56,929 bases of DNA from Seminavis robusta (Eukaryota; Bacillariophyta; Bacillariophyceae; Naviculales; Naviculaceae): NCBI GenBank assembly GCA_903772945.1, contig CAICTM010000604.1, positions 1 to 56,929 of the forward strand, given 5' to 3'. The position numbers and the translations under genes were made by a program. The notes under the pieces were generated by a model. That model was not told the DNA's origin. It ran no database searches and worked only from the letters and a program-made list of their open reading frames with translations. Below, one piece after another: positions 8,404 through 18,509 of the stretch. Numbering within the stretch: position 1 is the stretch's first letter; every line of letters begins with the position of its first letter.

Positions 8404-10734
8404 ATGAACAAAGAAAGCAAAGTTTGCCAGGACTCTGAGAATGTCCCCAGCAGCTTGAACAGTGCTAGTAGTGGAACAGCAGGGGCCGTCCCGAAAAGTG
8501 CTGATGAGTGCACCTACGGAACTCAAACTATTACAGTGATTCCTCCGGAAAAGGTCAGAATAGGAAAGGTTCAACGATTGGTCGGAAGTAATTTTGGCAC
8601 TGCTGTGGACTCAAAATTCATTGATAGAGAAGTGGGGATGATACAGGAAATGAATAGGTGCCCCGCAATTCCACAGAACGATGAAGAAGTGCGTTCTTCT
8701 GTTCACCCACTACCTCAGGCAACAAACCAGTTTGCGCATCCTGGTGCCTATGATGTTAGAGGGCTAGCAATGGTATCGCCATCCCAACTGGAATCAGAAC
8801 AAGCCAATGAAGAATCCTCACACCAAGATATAAGTTCCGGCGCACCATGGGATATTACTGGAGCTGTCCAGACAATGAATAATAGCTTGGCTGACCTGGA
8901 AGCAAGTGAGGGGTTGGCTCGGGCCAAACCTGTACAAAGTGAGCACTTTAATGCCGCTGATATACCCCGAGCAGAGATGGTTGACCACGGAGAATTGGAG
9001 AAACGAGAGTCCAAGCAACTGCAGCACAAGCAGGAATGGAACCAACAACTCCTTGGCTTTGCCATTTTTGTATTGGCTTGCTTGACTCTTGGACTCGTAC
9101 TTGGACTTCTTCTTAGAAAGAGCGAAGAAGATCTCATTATAGTTTCACCAACTGTTGCTCCATCAATACTGCCAACAGGCACTCCATCTAGTGCCCCAAC
9201 AGGAACACTCGATGCACTGCTACAAGATCTTCCAGACTCAACGCTTCAGAAATTGGATGACATTTCAACTCCCCAGTGGCAAGCCATGGATTGGATCTCA
9301 GTGCATCCTGATTTGCCTGACATGCCAGAGTGGAGACAGATTCAACTCTTTGCCTTGGCAACCTTCTTCTATGCATTTGAGGGTCCGAATTGGCGTGAAG
9401 TGATTCGAAACAGGTGGATGCTCTATGACACATCAGAGTGCTACTGGTTCTCCAGTGCCTATGGAAAATTTAGTGATGATGGACCAAACTACGATGCAGA
9501 ATTACAAAATGATGTAGACCCTTGCAACGACCAAGGCAGAATCCAAACTCTCATCCTTGATGATTTGGAGCTCTCTGGCTTCCAACCATACATTCCGCTG
9601 GAAATTGAACTGTTGCCGTCATTGTCATATCTTGCGCTGCGCCGAAATGGAATCAATGCTACCTTAGCCAACTGGGTTCCTCCACCCATCTACCAAATGC
9701 CAAATCTTACTTTTCTTGCTCTCAACAACAATGAAATGATGAGTGGACAAGTTCCAAGTGAGTTGGCCATGCTGACAACTTTGCAGGAACTCCTACTGGA
9801 TGACTGCTCTCTGTCTGGAACTCTCCCCGCTGTGTTGGGGTCTCTAACAAACCTCACCACAATCAGGTTTCACCGAAACAAGAACATCAAAGGACCCATC
9901 CCCAGTGAGTATGGAATGATGAATAGTCTGATGGACTTGAGCATCAACCAGAACAAATTATCAGGATCCCTGCCAAGTGAACTGTTCCAGATGTCAAGTT
10001 TGACAGAGCTTACTCTTGTAAAAAATAAGTTCACTGGAACCATTCCGGTTGAGCTGAGTTTGCTGACCGGATTAACTGATCTGAGGATACAGAAGAATAA
10101 GTTCTCGGGTGCCATTCCCAGTGAAGTTGGGATCCTGACTAGGCTTTCCAGGCTAAACCTTGGTGACAACAATCTTCAAGGAACCATTCCAACAGAGATT
10201 GGAATGCTCTCAAACACGGAAGACATCTTTCTCGCTGCAGCATCCCTCGCTGGCCCAATTCCCTCTGAATGTGGATTGCTGGTGAATACTATGCAAGACA
10301 ACCAACTTTCATTTATTCCAATAGACTTCTGGCAGATGACAAACATGCTGAAGCTGAAGCTACAAAATAATTTGTTCAGTGGACCCTTGCCATCTGAGAT
10401 TGGAGCCTTCAGGAAGATCGAAGACGTGGAAGCCTATGATAACTTTTTCTCAGGGGCTCTGCCGAGCGAACTAGCTCTTCTGACCAGCATGACTGCATTG
10501 CAGCTGCATGGAAATCAACTTTCTGGATCTATCCCTGTTGAGCTGTCCAAGTTGGCATCAAATGGTAGCTTGGAGCTTTTGACTCTGAGTGGAAATCCTC
10601 TCTCAGGGGTTGTGCCCGGAGAGCTGTGTTCTTTGGGTCAATACAACACCACAACAAAAGATCCCTTTGGCCTTGACTTTGACTGTGGTGGCCTCCTTTG
10701 TGGCTGTGACTGGTGCCGCTGTGGTCTCCTGTAG
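8404..10734 (+). CDS. LRR single-pass membrane protein (diatom LRR family, no kinase)
   Basis: 776 aa from ATG 8404 (ACCATGAAC). The frame is open back to 8254, but the upstream part looks untranslated. Residues 1-~213 are polar and probably cytoplasmic. One membrane span lies at ~216-238 (LGFAIFVLACLTLGLVLGLL). A short PS/PT-rich stalk follows (SPTVAPSILPTGTPSSAPTG). Next is the cap region with the words STPQWQAMDWI and QIQLFALATFFYAFEGPNWR, then ECYWFSS. About a dozen plant-type leucine-rich repeats (LxxLxLxxNxxxGxIPxE) run from ~390 to ~740. The C-terminus is Cys-rich (CGGLLCGCDWCRCGLL). This cap-plus-LRR arrangement is common in large diatom gene families often annotated as receptor-like, but no kinase domain is present here. 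It probably senses or adheres outside the cell. Ends 139 bases from a convergent gene. Confidence 0.88.
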   Translation: MNKESKVCQDSENVPSSLNSASSGTAGAVPKSADECTYGTQTITVIPPEKVRIGKVQRLVGSNFGTAVDSKFIDREVGMIQEMNRCPAIPQNDEEVRSSVHPLPQATNQFAHPGAYDVRGLAMVSPSQLESEQANEESSHQDISSGAPWDITGAVQTMNNSLADLEASEGLARAKPVQSEHFNAADIPRAEMVDHGELEKRESKQLQHKQEWNQQLLGFAIFVLACLTLGLVLGLLLRKSEEDLIIVSPTVAPSILPTGTPSSAPTGTLDALLQDLPDSTLQKLDDISTPQWQAMDWISVHPDLPDMPEWRQIQLFALATFFYAFEGPNWREVIRNRWMLYDTSECYWFSSAYGKFSDDGPNYDAELQNDVDPCNDQGRIQTLILDDLELSGFQPYIPLEIELLPSLSYLALRRNGINATLANWVPPPIYQMPNLTFLALNNNEMMSGQVPSELAMLTTLQELLLDDCSLSGTLPAVLGSLTNLTTIRFHRNKNIKGPIPSEYGMMNSLMDLSINQNKLSGSLPSELFQMSSLTELTLVKNKFTGTIPVELSLLTGLTDLRIQKNKFSGAIPSEVGILTRLSRLNLGDNNLQGTIPTEIGMLSNTEDIFLAAASLAGPIPSECGLLVNTMQDNQLSFIPIDFWQMTNMLKLKLQNNLFSGPLPSEIGAFRKIEDVEAYDNFFSGALPSELALLTSMTALQLHGNQLSGSIPVELSKLASNGSLELLTLSGNPLSGVVPGELCSLGQYNTTTKDPFGLDFDCGGLLCGCDWCRCGLL

Positions 10735-10873
10735 CCAGATCCCAATGCATTTTGTATCAACTTGTTTGCGTCCACACGCACGCAACAGATGCCCCATGTA
10801 AACCTATAGTCTTGTAAAATGTTCCATATCAGATTACGTGTACATGTTGCAAACATACTCGGATTAGATATCT

Positions 10874-11263
10874 TTATCTATGTTTGCGTTCCTTTTTTCG
10901 GGGCTTCTGCGTTTTGGGGTTTCCCTTGAACATCAAGCTCGTCCGCCCTCCACGGGCACCCTTGACCCCTTCCATGACGAAGAAGGCGTCATATTCGTCG
11001 GTGTTCAGCCCGTCCTCCTCCGCTGCCTTCGCTTTGCGGGGTTTCTTCGGCTTGGTTGACGGACGACCAGGAGCACCCTGATGGATCCGTTCGGTTTGGC
11101 ATACATCACCTAACTTGACCACACCGGCATACGTTATGCCTTCTGTTCCCACGGAAATCACGGATCCGACGCTGGAGAGAACCTCCCAATCGACGTTCAG
11201 TGCATCGAGTTGTGAGCCGATGTCCGGTCGTGGAATGCTTTGGGGCCGGTCAACGAAAAACAT
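10874..11263 (-). CDS. Small basic protein, unrecognised
   Basis: 129 aa from a good ATG. The N-terminal 50 residues look folded (VLSSVGSVISVGTEGITYAG). The middle is rich in K, P and R (GRPSTKPKKPRKAK, an AT-hook-like word), and the C-terminus is strongly basic (NPKTQKPRKKERKHR). Possibly a nucleic-acid-binding or ribosome-associated protein; no family recognised. Its stop faces the LRR stop 139 bases away. Confidence 0.55.
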   Translation of the reverse strand: MFFVDRPQSIPRPDIGSQLDALNVDWEVLSSVGSVISVGTEGITYAGVVKLGDVCQTERIHQGAPGRPSTKPKKPRKAKAAEEDGLNTDEYDAFFVMEGVKGARGGRTSLMFKGNPKTQKPRKKERKHR

Positions 11264-11856
11264 CCTTGTTCTCTTCTCCTCTACTGCTTTCGAGCGCCTT
11301 TTATTCTTGTTTGTTTATGCGTGTATGGTCCTTCGTGTGAAGCACCAAATGATGTGTTTATGAGGAGAGAAAGGGGGGCAGGAAGAAGATGGAGGCGGTG
11401 CAGGATTGACCAATAAACGCGCACGATTCGATTGAAACAGACACCGTACCGGTACCGGTAGGGGGGGTTACCATCCGACACGTTTCGATTCTGAAACTGG
11501 CAAGGACATGTGACAATGTGTGACCACAGCAAGCGCATGATGTAGCAAACTTGATGGTCACCAGAGTAGATCAATCAATCCTCCCTCACAACACGAAGTC
11601 GAGTGAGAGTCCACAGCTCGATCGCTGTGTTGCTTGCTCTGGTTTTGCGAGACGAACCACCACCCAAACTACGTACCGGTATGGTACCGATACAGTATCG
11701 TAGTAAAACGCATATGCAAACGAAAATGACTGTTACGAATTAGGCCATCACACTATTGAATCGCCCCTACGTATTATTCGGATGGTGTCCCCATTCGTTG
11801 GTTGGTTGGCAGTTCCTGATCCACCGCTACCAGCTCTGTTGTTTCGGTTCTTCTCC
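11264..11856. other. Intergenic, no gene seen
   Basis: 593 bases between the small basic gene's start and the end of the SNF2 gene. Contains two palindrome clusters of the TACCGGTA type (about 11443-11462 and 11672-11700). No supported ORF. Confidence 0.45.
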
Positions 11857-14800
11857 CTACTTGTTGGACTTGGATTTGAAATTGACTGCATCTGGAATGT
11901 CGTCATCGTCATCATCCGAATCATTCGAATCCGGCAGCGTTGTCTCTTCTTTCTTCACGGCACTCTTCGCTTTTGAAGAAGTCTTGGGTTTAGCATCCTC
12001 GTTGACGCTCTCGATTTCCATGGGTGAGGGCTTTCGGTCTCCCAGTGTCACAGAAGAGCTGACAGCCTCTGGTGGCGACGGCTTGCGATCCTCATCTCCA
12101 GTTCCCGAACTTTCAACTTCCATAGGTGTGGGCTTGATATCTCCCGTCGTCAGGCTTGCCGAACTGACGGCAGAAGGCTTTCTGTCCTTGTCCTGGCCAG
12201 ATTCCAGCGGCAACGCTCCACTCTGAGACCCGCGGATTGTCATCCTGGTGGGTGAAATAGGGGCTGGAGTATACCCCAGCATTGCCGCCATGGCTTCCAT
12301 CATCGACATTGCTTGTCGCTGATAGGCACGGCCACCAGGGTCTCGTGTCACATTTTCCAAAATGTCTCTGTCAGGTGCTCGAAGAGGCTCCAGCATCCGG
12401 TCCAGCCCACCCTGCACAAAGGAAACTCGTGCTAGCTGCACTGCACGAATTGAGTTCCCGAGGCAACCAGAGATATCTTTGAATGACAACCCAGCCGTTG
12501 ACGTAGACAGCTTCGAACCATCCGCCAAGAGGATTGCCGCATTATTTGATTTATCCTCGTTGATCTTCCTCATTACGACGTCGATGGTGAAGGACACGTC
12601 GTAGTATGTGACATCCACGTCTTTATTTTGCCCAAGTCTGTAGCAGCGGTCTTCGGCCTGCTCCCTGTGATGACGATGACAAAGATCCAACCAGAAAGAT
12701 GAGAATGGCACACAAGAAGTTGCACGACTGTTCACGACACCTACTTAGCCACTTACATTACCATAGGATTCCAAAAGCGATCCAAGAACCTAGTAGGGGA
12801 TGGAGAGAGAAGATATCTGTGAGCAGCAGCACCAACATGATGCTGTCACAACAGGCCGGTGAGATTGTTAGACTTACCAGACATGGTTTGCACAAACCTG
12901 GAGTCGAACGAGAGCTGTTAGCATTTGGCGAGTGGCAACATAGCACTTGATTTCAATGTTTGGCACTTACAAGATTGAGGCCAGTTCCTCCAGTCTGCAC
13001 AGTCATTAGCTACAATATAGATTCAGGAAAGCGTATGTGTGAGCGGGATGATGCCATAAAATGGTGACATCTTGATGAGTGGTCCTGCACTCACCAGAAC
13101 CCGACACGAATCGCGGTTCTTGAACCTTCGAAGTTCCTCTTCCCGATCTTCGTTTGGAATGTCACCATCAAATCGAGCCACTTCCACCTGAAGCTCGAAA
13201 AAGATCGCCTCTAGCAAGTCCAAACTTCCCTTGAAGAAAGACACAATGAGGACCTTCTCATCCTTCGGGATGGCCTTGAGGTCTTCGACGATAGATTCCA
13301 ACTTGGCTGAGGCTTTGAAGCCACCGAGTATGTCGGCACAATAGACCTTGCGAGGGATATCGAAGTCTTCGATCGACACTTCCTTTGGCGACACTCCGCT
13401 CTGTTTCGCGGATTCGGCTTTCTTCTTGAGCAATTCATTGCGGCCACTGTCGAGTTTGAGGCGTTCACGAAGGGAGGCGCCTGAACGGAAAAGCAAACAA
13501 ACAGCACGTAACGCCCGGTGAGTTGCAAACCAAATCAATCTCATAACAGAACAAGAGAGCACCTACACTGAGGGCAGCAAGCACCCGATTCCTCTAAAGC
13601 CTCTAGACAAGTCTCGCAGGCATAATGTTGAATCCCCATCGAAGCGAGCTCACACATGTGATCGGGGATCTCCACAATGTCGCCACTCCCCTGCAGACGC
13701 TTTGGGTGACCACGCTTTGAACTGCGGAAATCTTCTTCAGCCTCGCTGTCATGCATGAGGCTGTCGGCATCACCATCCTTCTCCTCTTCGCTCTCGTGAT
13801 CGTCAGCAACAATGAAATCGGCCAAGTCATCAAAATCATCGTCTTCCCCGTTGATGCCTTCATCGTCGAGAGTGTCAAGAACATCGTTCTTCTTCTTCTT
13901 CTCCTCCTCCTTCTTCTTCTTCTTCTTGAGCTTTCGAGGGCAACAAACGCAGCGATCCGGGCTCACTTGATTCTTGATCACGTGAGGCATCTTGCGTCGC
14001 GTTGGGGAGAAGAACACCGTACAGTCACGGCCACGCTTGGGCAAAACTGGATGAATCAACGCTAGTCGCTGTAAAGGCGACGAAGAGCAAGAAAGAAGTC
14101 AGCAACCCCGCAACTAGATCGGTATCGGGAACTGGAAGTGAGCGCACCCTGACTTGACTGTCCGTACCATGCAAGAAGCGAGTGCCATCATAATTGTCAT
14201 CAGTTCTCTCAATCGCCTACGCTTGAAGGGCGTAAGTGGCCCGCGCTCTGCCTTTCTGAAATCCGAGAGGACTTTCATGAAGAGGCCCTCGTACGAGTCA
14301 TACCTAGACGTAAGGACAAGGGAGGTAGTACCATAGTCTAGTGAGAAGGCTTGTAAAAACTTGGAGACCATGACACAGAAGAACAAATAGACAGGACGTA
14401 CACTGTGAGCTCCAAGGGATAGGGCGCAACTTGCTTGACTTGAATGACTTTTTTAGGCAATTTGCTCGCAATGACACTTTTATCCCTGGAGGTGCAGGCA
14501 GGAAAAGGCAATATGTAAGCGGCATGCTGCCATCATGATGTGTCGGGTGTGACCACACGTTTCCTGCACGCACCTGCGAATCACAAAGTTGGAGGTCCAT
14601 TCTGAAATAGCATCCAGCACTGACTTCGCCGCGGCACTATCTTTAGTAGCTTCCTTCCACCAATCTTCGTAGGCACTTTCCAACGATGGATTAATCATCG
14701 TCATAATGCTGGCCATGTCCTGCACCGAGTTGTTGTAGGGTGTCCCACTCATTGGGATCATGCGCTCCGAGTGAAGCCCCAGTAAACCAGCACCAATGCC

Positions 14801-16168
14801 CCAGTAAGTCAAGATGGACTTGAGAAAGTGCTACAATTGGCGACAATGGCAAAAAGACATACATCAGTCTTTTGGCTTGGATCGTTCATGACACAATGGA
14901 ACTTCCTCGACTTGACTTACCGCTTCATCAATGACCACAGACCGGTAGATGGGTTCCACCTCTGGTATGTTGTTGTGCAAGCATTGCGTGACAATTTTGC
15001 TGGGATTCATGCGTTCCTTGTCGTCTCTTGGCTTGAACAGATTCTTCACATTCCGTCCTTGATTACAATCGTACTGGTTCTTGAGAATCAACATGAGCTG
15101 CCGGGGCGCATGGGGAAAGAGCATAGTCTCGGCCTTTCGGGATCCTTCCTTGGTTTGAGAAAAGACATGTCTCATTTCTGTTTGTAGATCGTATCGATTG
15201 CAGAGCAGATAAATGTTGTCTTTTCGGACGGCAGTCAAGTCTTTGGCGGCAAAGCGATAAATGTCATCCGCCAGGACGCCGGCCTTGATCAAAGTCTCAT
15301 GCCACTGAGTCAAGACGGCATCATTGGGCGAAACAATCAGAGTCGGCAAAGGGCTCTCATCCTTGGCCATGGAAATGGCATTTCGCAGCATGCAAGCAGC
15401 AACGGCTTGCACCGTCTTGCCAAGGCCTATCAGCAATAAACAAAGCAAACGAAAAGTAAGTGATGATTGAGATGACAATGATGGTCATTGCAGAACTCGT
15501 TATTATTGCTGACGACAATAATACCATGTCATGTCTTTCTTACCCATGACATCCGCCATGAGAATACCCCGGTCCATTCCCTGACGCCGTGGCTGGGCAT
15601 TCCGTAGGACCTTGACGGTCCAATAAAAAATGGCCTCGTCTTCCGTTTCCGTCTTGGTTTTGACGAGAAGCTTTCCCGGAAATCCATCGGGTACTCCGGC
15701 CAATGCCCGCACTCCCTTGAATTGATGTTCCAGCAATGTGTAGTTGCAATCAATTTCCCACAGCACCACCTGTAGATTGCGATCCTCTTGGCACGAAGTA
15801 ATTTGTTGCAAAATGGCGCGCTTTTCGGCCCGGCTGGGGGCTGGTATGGGCATCACCAAGGCTTCATCATGCGGAATGGCATGTGTGTGTTTTTTGCTGG
15901 GTGTTTTGTGGTTGGCGCCGCTGCTGGTTTTCTTCTTATTCTTCTTTTTGGGTGTTGTTGTGGATTGTTTGTGTTTCTTGCTGCTCCGACGATTCTTGCG
16001 GTTTTCGGTCAACGGCTGATGATCACCGTCATCTTCACTGCTGCTGCTGCTATCACCGGACCTGGGACTGGGACGCTTGCTACCAGAAGTGCGACGACGC
16101 GGATTGGGGCTGACATTCTCGTCGTCGTCAAAAGCATTGGTGCCCTTGGCTTTGGAGGAATTATTCAT
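11857..16168 (-). CDS. SNF2-family helicase with split RING (Rad5/Rad16-like), 11 exons
   Basis: Exons in order of transcription: 16168-15544, 15426-14921, 14830-14574, 14485-14402, 14303-14168, 14068-13567, 13480-13095, 13009-12971, 12897-12878, 12789-12757, 12664-11857. All junctions are GT-AG, phases agree, and the product is 1131 aa. Motif I (DVMGLGKT) is formed across intron 1, and DEAH across intron 2 (DEA|H). PMSGTPYNN is motif III, TGGTGLNL and QAEDRCYRLGQ are motifs V-VI. Between the two helicase lobes lie zinc-ligand words DRCVCC, then ~110 residues later HYACETC and CCPQC, a RING finger interrupted by a long K/E-rich then acidic insert. ATP-driven remodelling or DNA repair with ubiquitin ligase activity is the known role of RING-bearing SNF2 proteins. 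The N-terminus is basic and Ser-rich, the C-terminal ~180 residues S/P/E-rich, with DRKPS repeated four times. An upstream in-frame extension to 16225 lacks ATG. Confidence 0.87.
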
Positions 16169-16721
16169 GATGGATAGATGTTGGCTATCACTGACTGGCC
16201 AACAAGAGTGAGCAGTTGCTGGCAAGTCGGCTCTTTAGAACTGACTGTTTCTTTGGATTATGAACTCTCTTGCTTGATGATCGCGTAGCTGGAAAATAGT
16301 CGTTGTCCTCCAGCTGAGGTTTTCTGGAGAGGTTCCGTTGGTGAAATTCCAAAGGATGGACCAACTGCCTTGTCACGGGTGAATCGATTCGATTTCTTCA
16401 ATCTAACTATCATAAACCAAACTCGTCAGCTGTCAAAGCTTTCTTCTCTCTAGCCAGCTACGTCGTATCTGTCGAGGGAAGATCACACAGCGTAGCTATC
16501 CAATCTCAATCACAACAAGAGGCAACAGAATTTATGGATGCGCTGGGCCTTCGGCAAATGACAAAAAAATGATGGCTGAGGCGATGAAAAAGGCGCGAAA
16601 AAATGATCGTTCGTGAATCCCAAGGATTCATTTATTCGTTTATGCTACGTCACAAGATCTTTCAGACATGCACGAAAGGAACCCCCAAAACCAAAACACG
16701 ACACAATGACACAATGACACA
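16169..16721. promoter_or_regulatory. Divergent promoter region, SNF2 gene and ankyrin-type gene
   Basis: Both genes start at its edges and diverge. It contains TACGTCA at 16646-16652, a bZIP-type ACGT core, as a candidate site (weak evidence). At the right edge lie the four ATG-bearing ACACAATG units described separately. Confidence 0.4.
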
Positions 16722-16732
16722 ATGACACAATG
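16701..16732 (+). repeat. Four tandem ACACAATG units carrying overlapping start/stop codons
   Basis: Four copies of the 8-base unit. Because 8 is not a multiple of 3, the ATGs (16706, 16714, 16722, 16730) fall in all three frames. The first two open a three-codon ORF (ATG ACA CAA TGA) whose stop overlaps the following ATG. The third is in frame with the ankyrin-type gene. The fourth opens a 24-codon ORF. If transcribed, this would be a compact upstream-ORF control region. Confidence 0.7.
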
Positions 16733-18041
16733 GCAGCAGGGGTGTGGGGTGGTCAGCCTGTTTCACAAATGCTGCGTGACAGCTGCTGCACACAATGCTG
16801 ACAATCAATCTGCTTCATCAGAAAGCTTCATCAGACTTGTTGCCCTTTTGCACCCCGAAATGTCTTGCGCTGAAAAGAAGAAGCATGTGAGGCATGGAGG
16901 CCCCGAAAGCAATGTTGAGTCCACTGTGAATGAGAAGGAGGCAATCGACAAAATGTTGGAACAGGGGGATCTTTGGATTCAGCATATCTTGCCGTTTGTG
17001 GGCGTGGGGCACTATGCATTCCTTGGAACTGTCAACAAGCAGCTGCATCGACTTTACAGGAAGTATTGTGAGAATGAACAGAATCCTCCTCACATCAAGG
17101 AAGGCACCCGGAGAATTGCTGCTACCTGGACTGACACAATTCATAGTGCCACCTTCTACAGCGTGGCGTGTGCAGAGTTGTGGCATGCTGATGATTCCTG
17201 GCTCAAAAGCCCGTTGCGCCAGGAGGTCTGCCAAGAAATTGCCAAGGTTGGAAGTGTGCTAGTTCTTCAGTGGGCTCTTTCCCACGGATTTCCAGTGTGC
17301 CAACAGACATGCATTGAGGCTGCCAAGCATGGACATTTGGATATCTTGGAATATGCCAACGAAACTAACTGTCCTTGGAATGAGCAGGTATATGAAGTGG
17401 CTGCCAGAAAAGGACATTTGAAGATTCTAAAGTATGCCCATGAGAATGGCTGTCCTTGGCATCAACGGACATGCACGGAGGCTGCCGAAAATGGACATTT
17501 GGAAAGTCTAAAGTATGCCCATGAAAACGGATGTCCTTGGGATGACACCACAACTTTGGGTGCTGCTCACGGTGGGCACATGGAGACACTCAAGTATGCC
17601 CATGAAAATGGCTGTCCGTGGGATGAATGGACATGCTCTGCCGCTGCCGATCGTGGACACCTGGATATTCTGAAGTATGCCCATGAAAACGGATGTCCTT
17701 GGGATAACGCCACAGCTTGGGCGGCTGCTTCCAACGGCGAATTGTTAGTTCTAAAGTATGCCCATGAAAATGGCTGTCCATGGAATGAACACACTTGCTT
17801 TCTTGCCGCCGAACGTGGAAATCTGGATATTCTGAGGTATGCCCACGAAAACGACTGTCCTTGGGATACAGACATCGCTTGGGCTGCCGCTTCTGGTGGC
17901 CACTTGGAAATTCTGAAGTATGCCCATGAAAACGGCTGCCCGTGCGACTCTGGGATAATCAGCGCAGCCAAATTGTCTGGGTGTAGAGCAGTTCTGCGGT
18001 GGGCAAGAGCCATCATGGGCTTTCCAGAAGATGATGACTAA
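16722..18041 (+). CDS. Ankyrin-type repeat protein (27-residue YAHENGCPW repeats)
   Basis: The frame from ATG 16722 gives 439 aa; a second good start is ATG 16860 (MSCAEKKKHV, 393 aa), and I cannot decide between them. An N-terminal F-box-like helix word, IQHILPFVGVGHYAFLGTVN, is followed by KQLHRLYRKYC. From about residue 195 to 425 there are eight to nine repeats of 27 residues with the pattern (A/E)AAxxGHLxxLKYAHENGCPW. This divergent ankyrin type is known from large-virus, oomycete and other stramenopile genomes. It is a protein-interaction module; a link to ubiquitin ligases is only suggested by the F-box-like start. The repeats are similar at DNA level, so unequal crossing-over is likely. 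The gene diverges from the SNF2 gene. Confidence 0.8.
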   Translation: MTQWQQGCGVVSLFHKCCVTAAAHNADNQSASSESFIRLVALLHPEMSCAEKKKHVRHGGPESNVESTVNEKEAIDKMLEQGDLWIQHILPFVGVGHYAFLGTVNKQLHRLYRKYCENEQNPPHIKEGTRRIAATWTDTIHSATFYSVACAELWHADDSWLKSPLRQEVCQEIAKVGSVLVLQWALSHGFPVCQQTCIEAAKHGHLDILEYANETNCPWNEQVYEVAARKGHLKILKYAHENGCPWHQRTCTEAAENGHLESLKYAHENGCPWDDTTTLGAAHGGHMETLKYAHENGCPWDEWTCSAAADRGHLDILKYAHENGCPWDNATAWAAASNGELLVLKYAHENGCPWNEHTCFLAAERGNLDILRYAHENDCPWDTDIAWAAASGGHLEILKYAHENGCPCDSGIISAAKLSGCRAVLRWARAIMGFPEDDD

Positions 18042-18509
18042 AGTATAGCGTTGCTACCGGTAGTAGACATGTCTCTATTTAACACTAGCCTTGTCTCAAT
18101 TAGGCGCACAGCCATGCGGACAAACAAAAGATGGCACAACAAGCACCCACCAACCGTTCTGTCAACTGAAGAACAAATCACAGTCGACGGGGAATAAGAA
18201 TGTGCTTCATCTGTTCGTTGTGTAATAGCAGTTCAATTGCACGTTCCAGATCAGCGCCAACGCAGACGATGCTCGAGCTTGTGATATATATTCGCCCCAA
18301 CCAAGCAAAAAGCCCTCTCACAAAAATGGCTACCTCTGCAGTTGTGTAATTGAAGTCCAATTGCACGTCGCCAGTGCACGTCCCAGATCAGCTCCAAAAC
18401 AGACGCCGTTCGAGCGTGTGTAATAGGCGGCCCAATCAATACCTGAGAGCCAACCTTCGTTGCACTGGACTTCATGCAATGGAACACAACAAGGCAACAC
18501 GCAAAACTC
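18042..18509. repeat. Intergenic region with imperfect direct repeat
   Basis: Between convergent genes. About 18218-18288 and 18342-18425 carry an imperfect direct repeat (GTTGTGTAAT, then CAATTGCACGT, then CCAGATCAGC). The second copy holds a short internal duplication (CACGTCGCCAGTGCACGTCC). Minus-strand ORFs here (18178-18366, 18251-18841) look like shadows. No gene supported. Confidence 0.5.
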
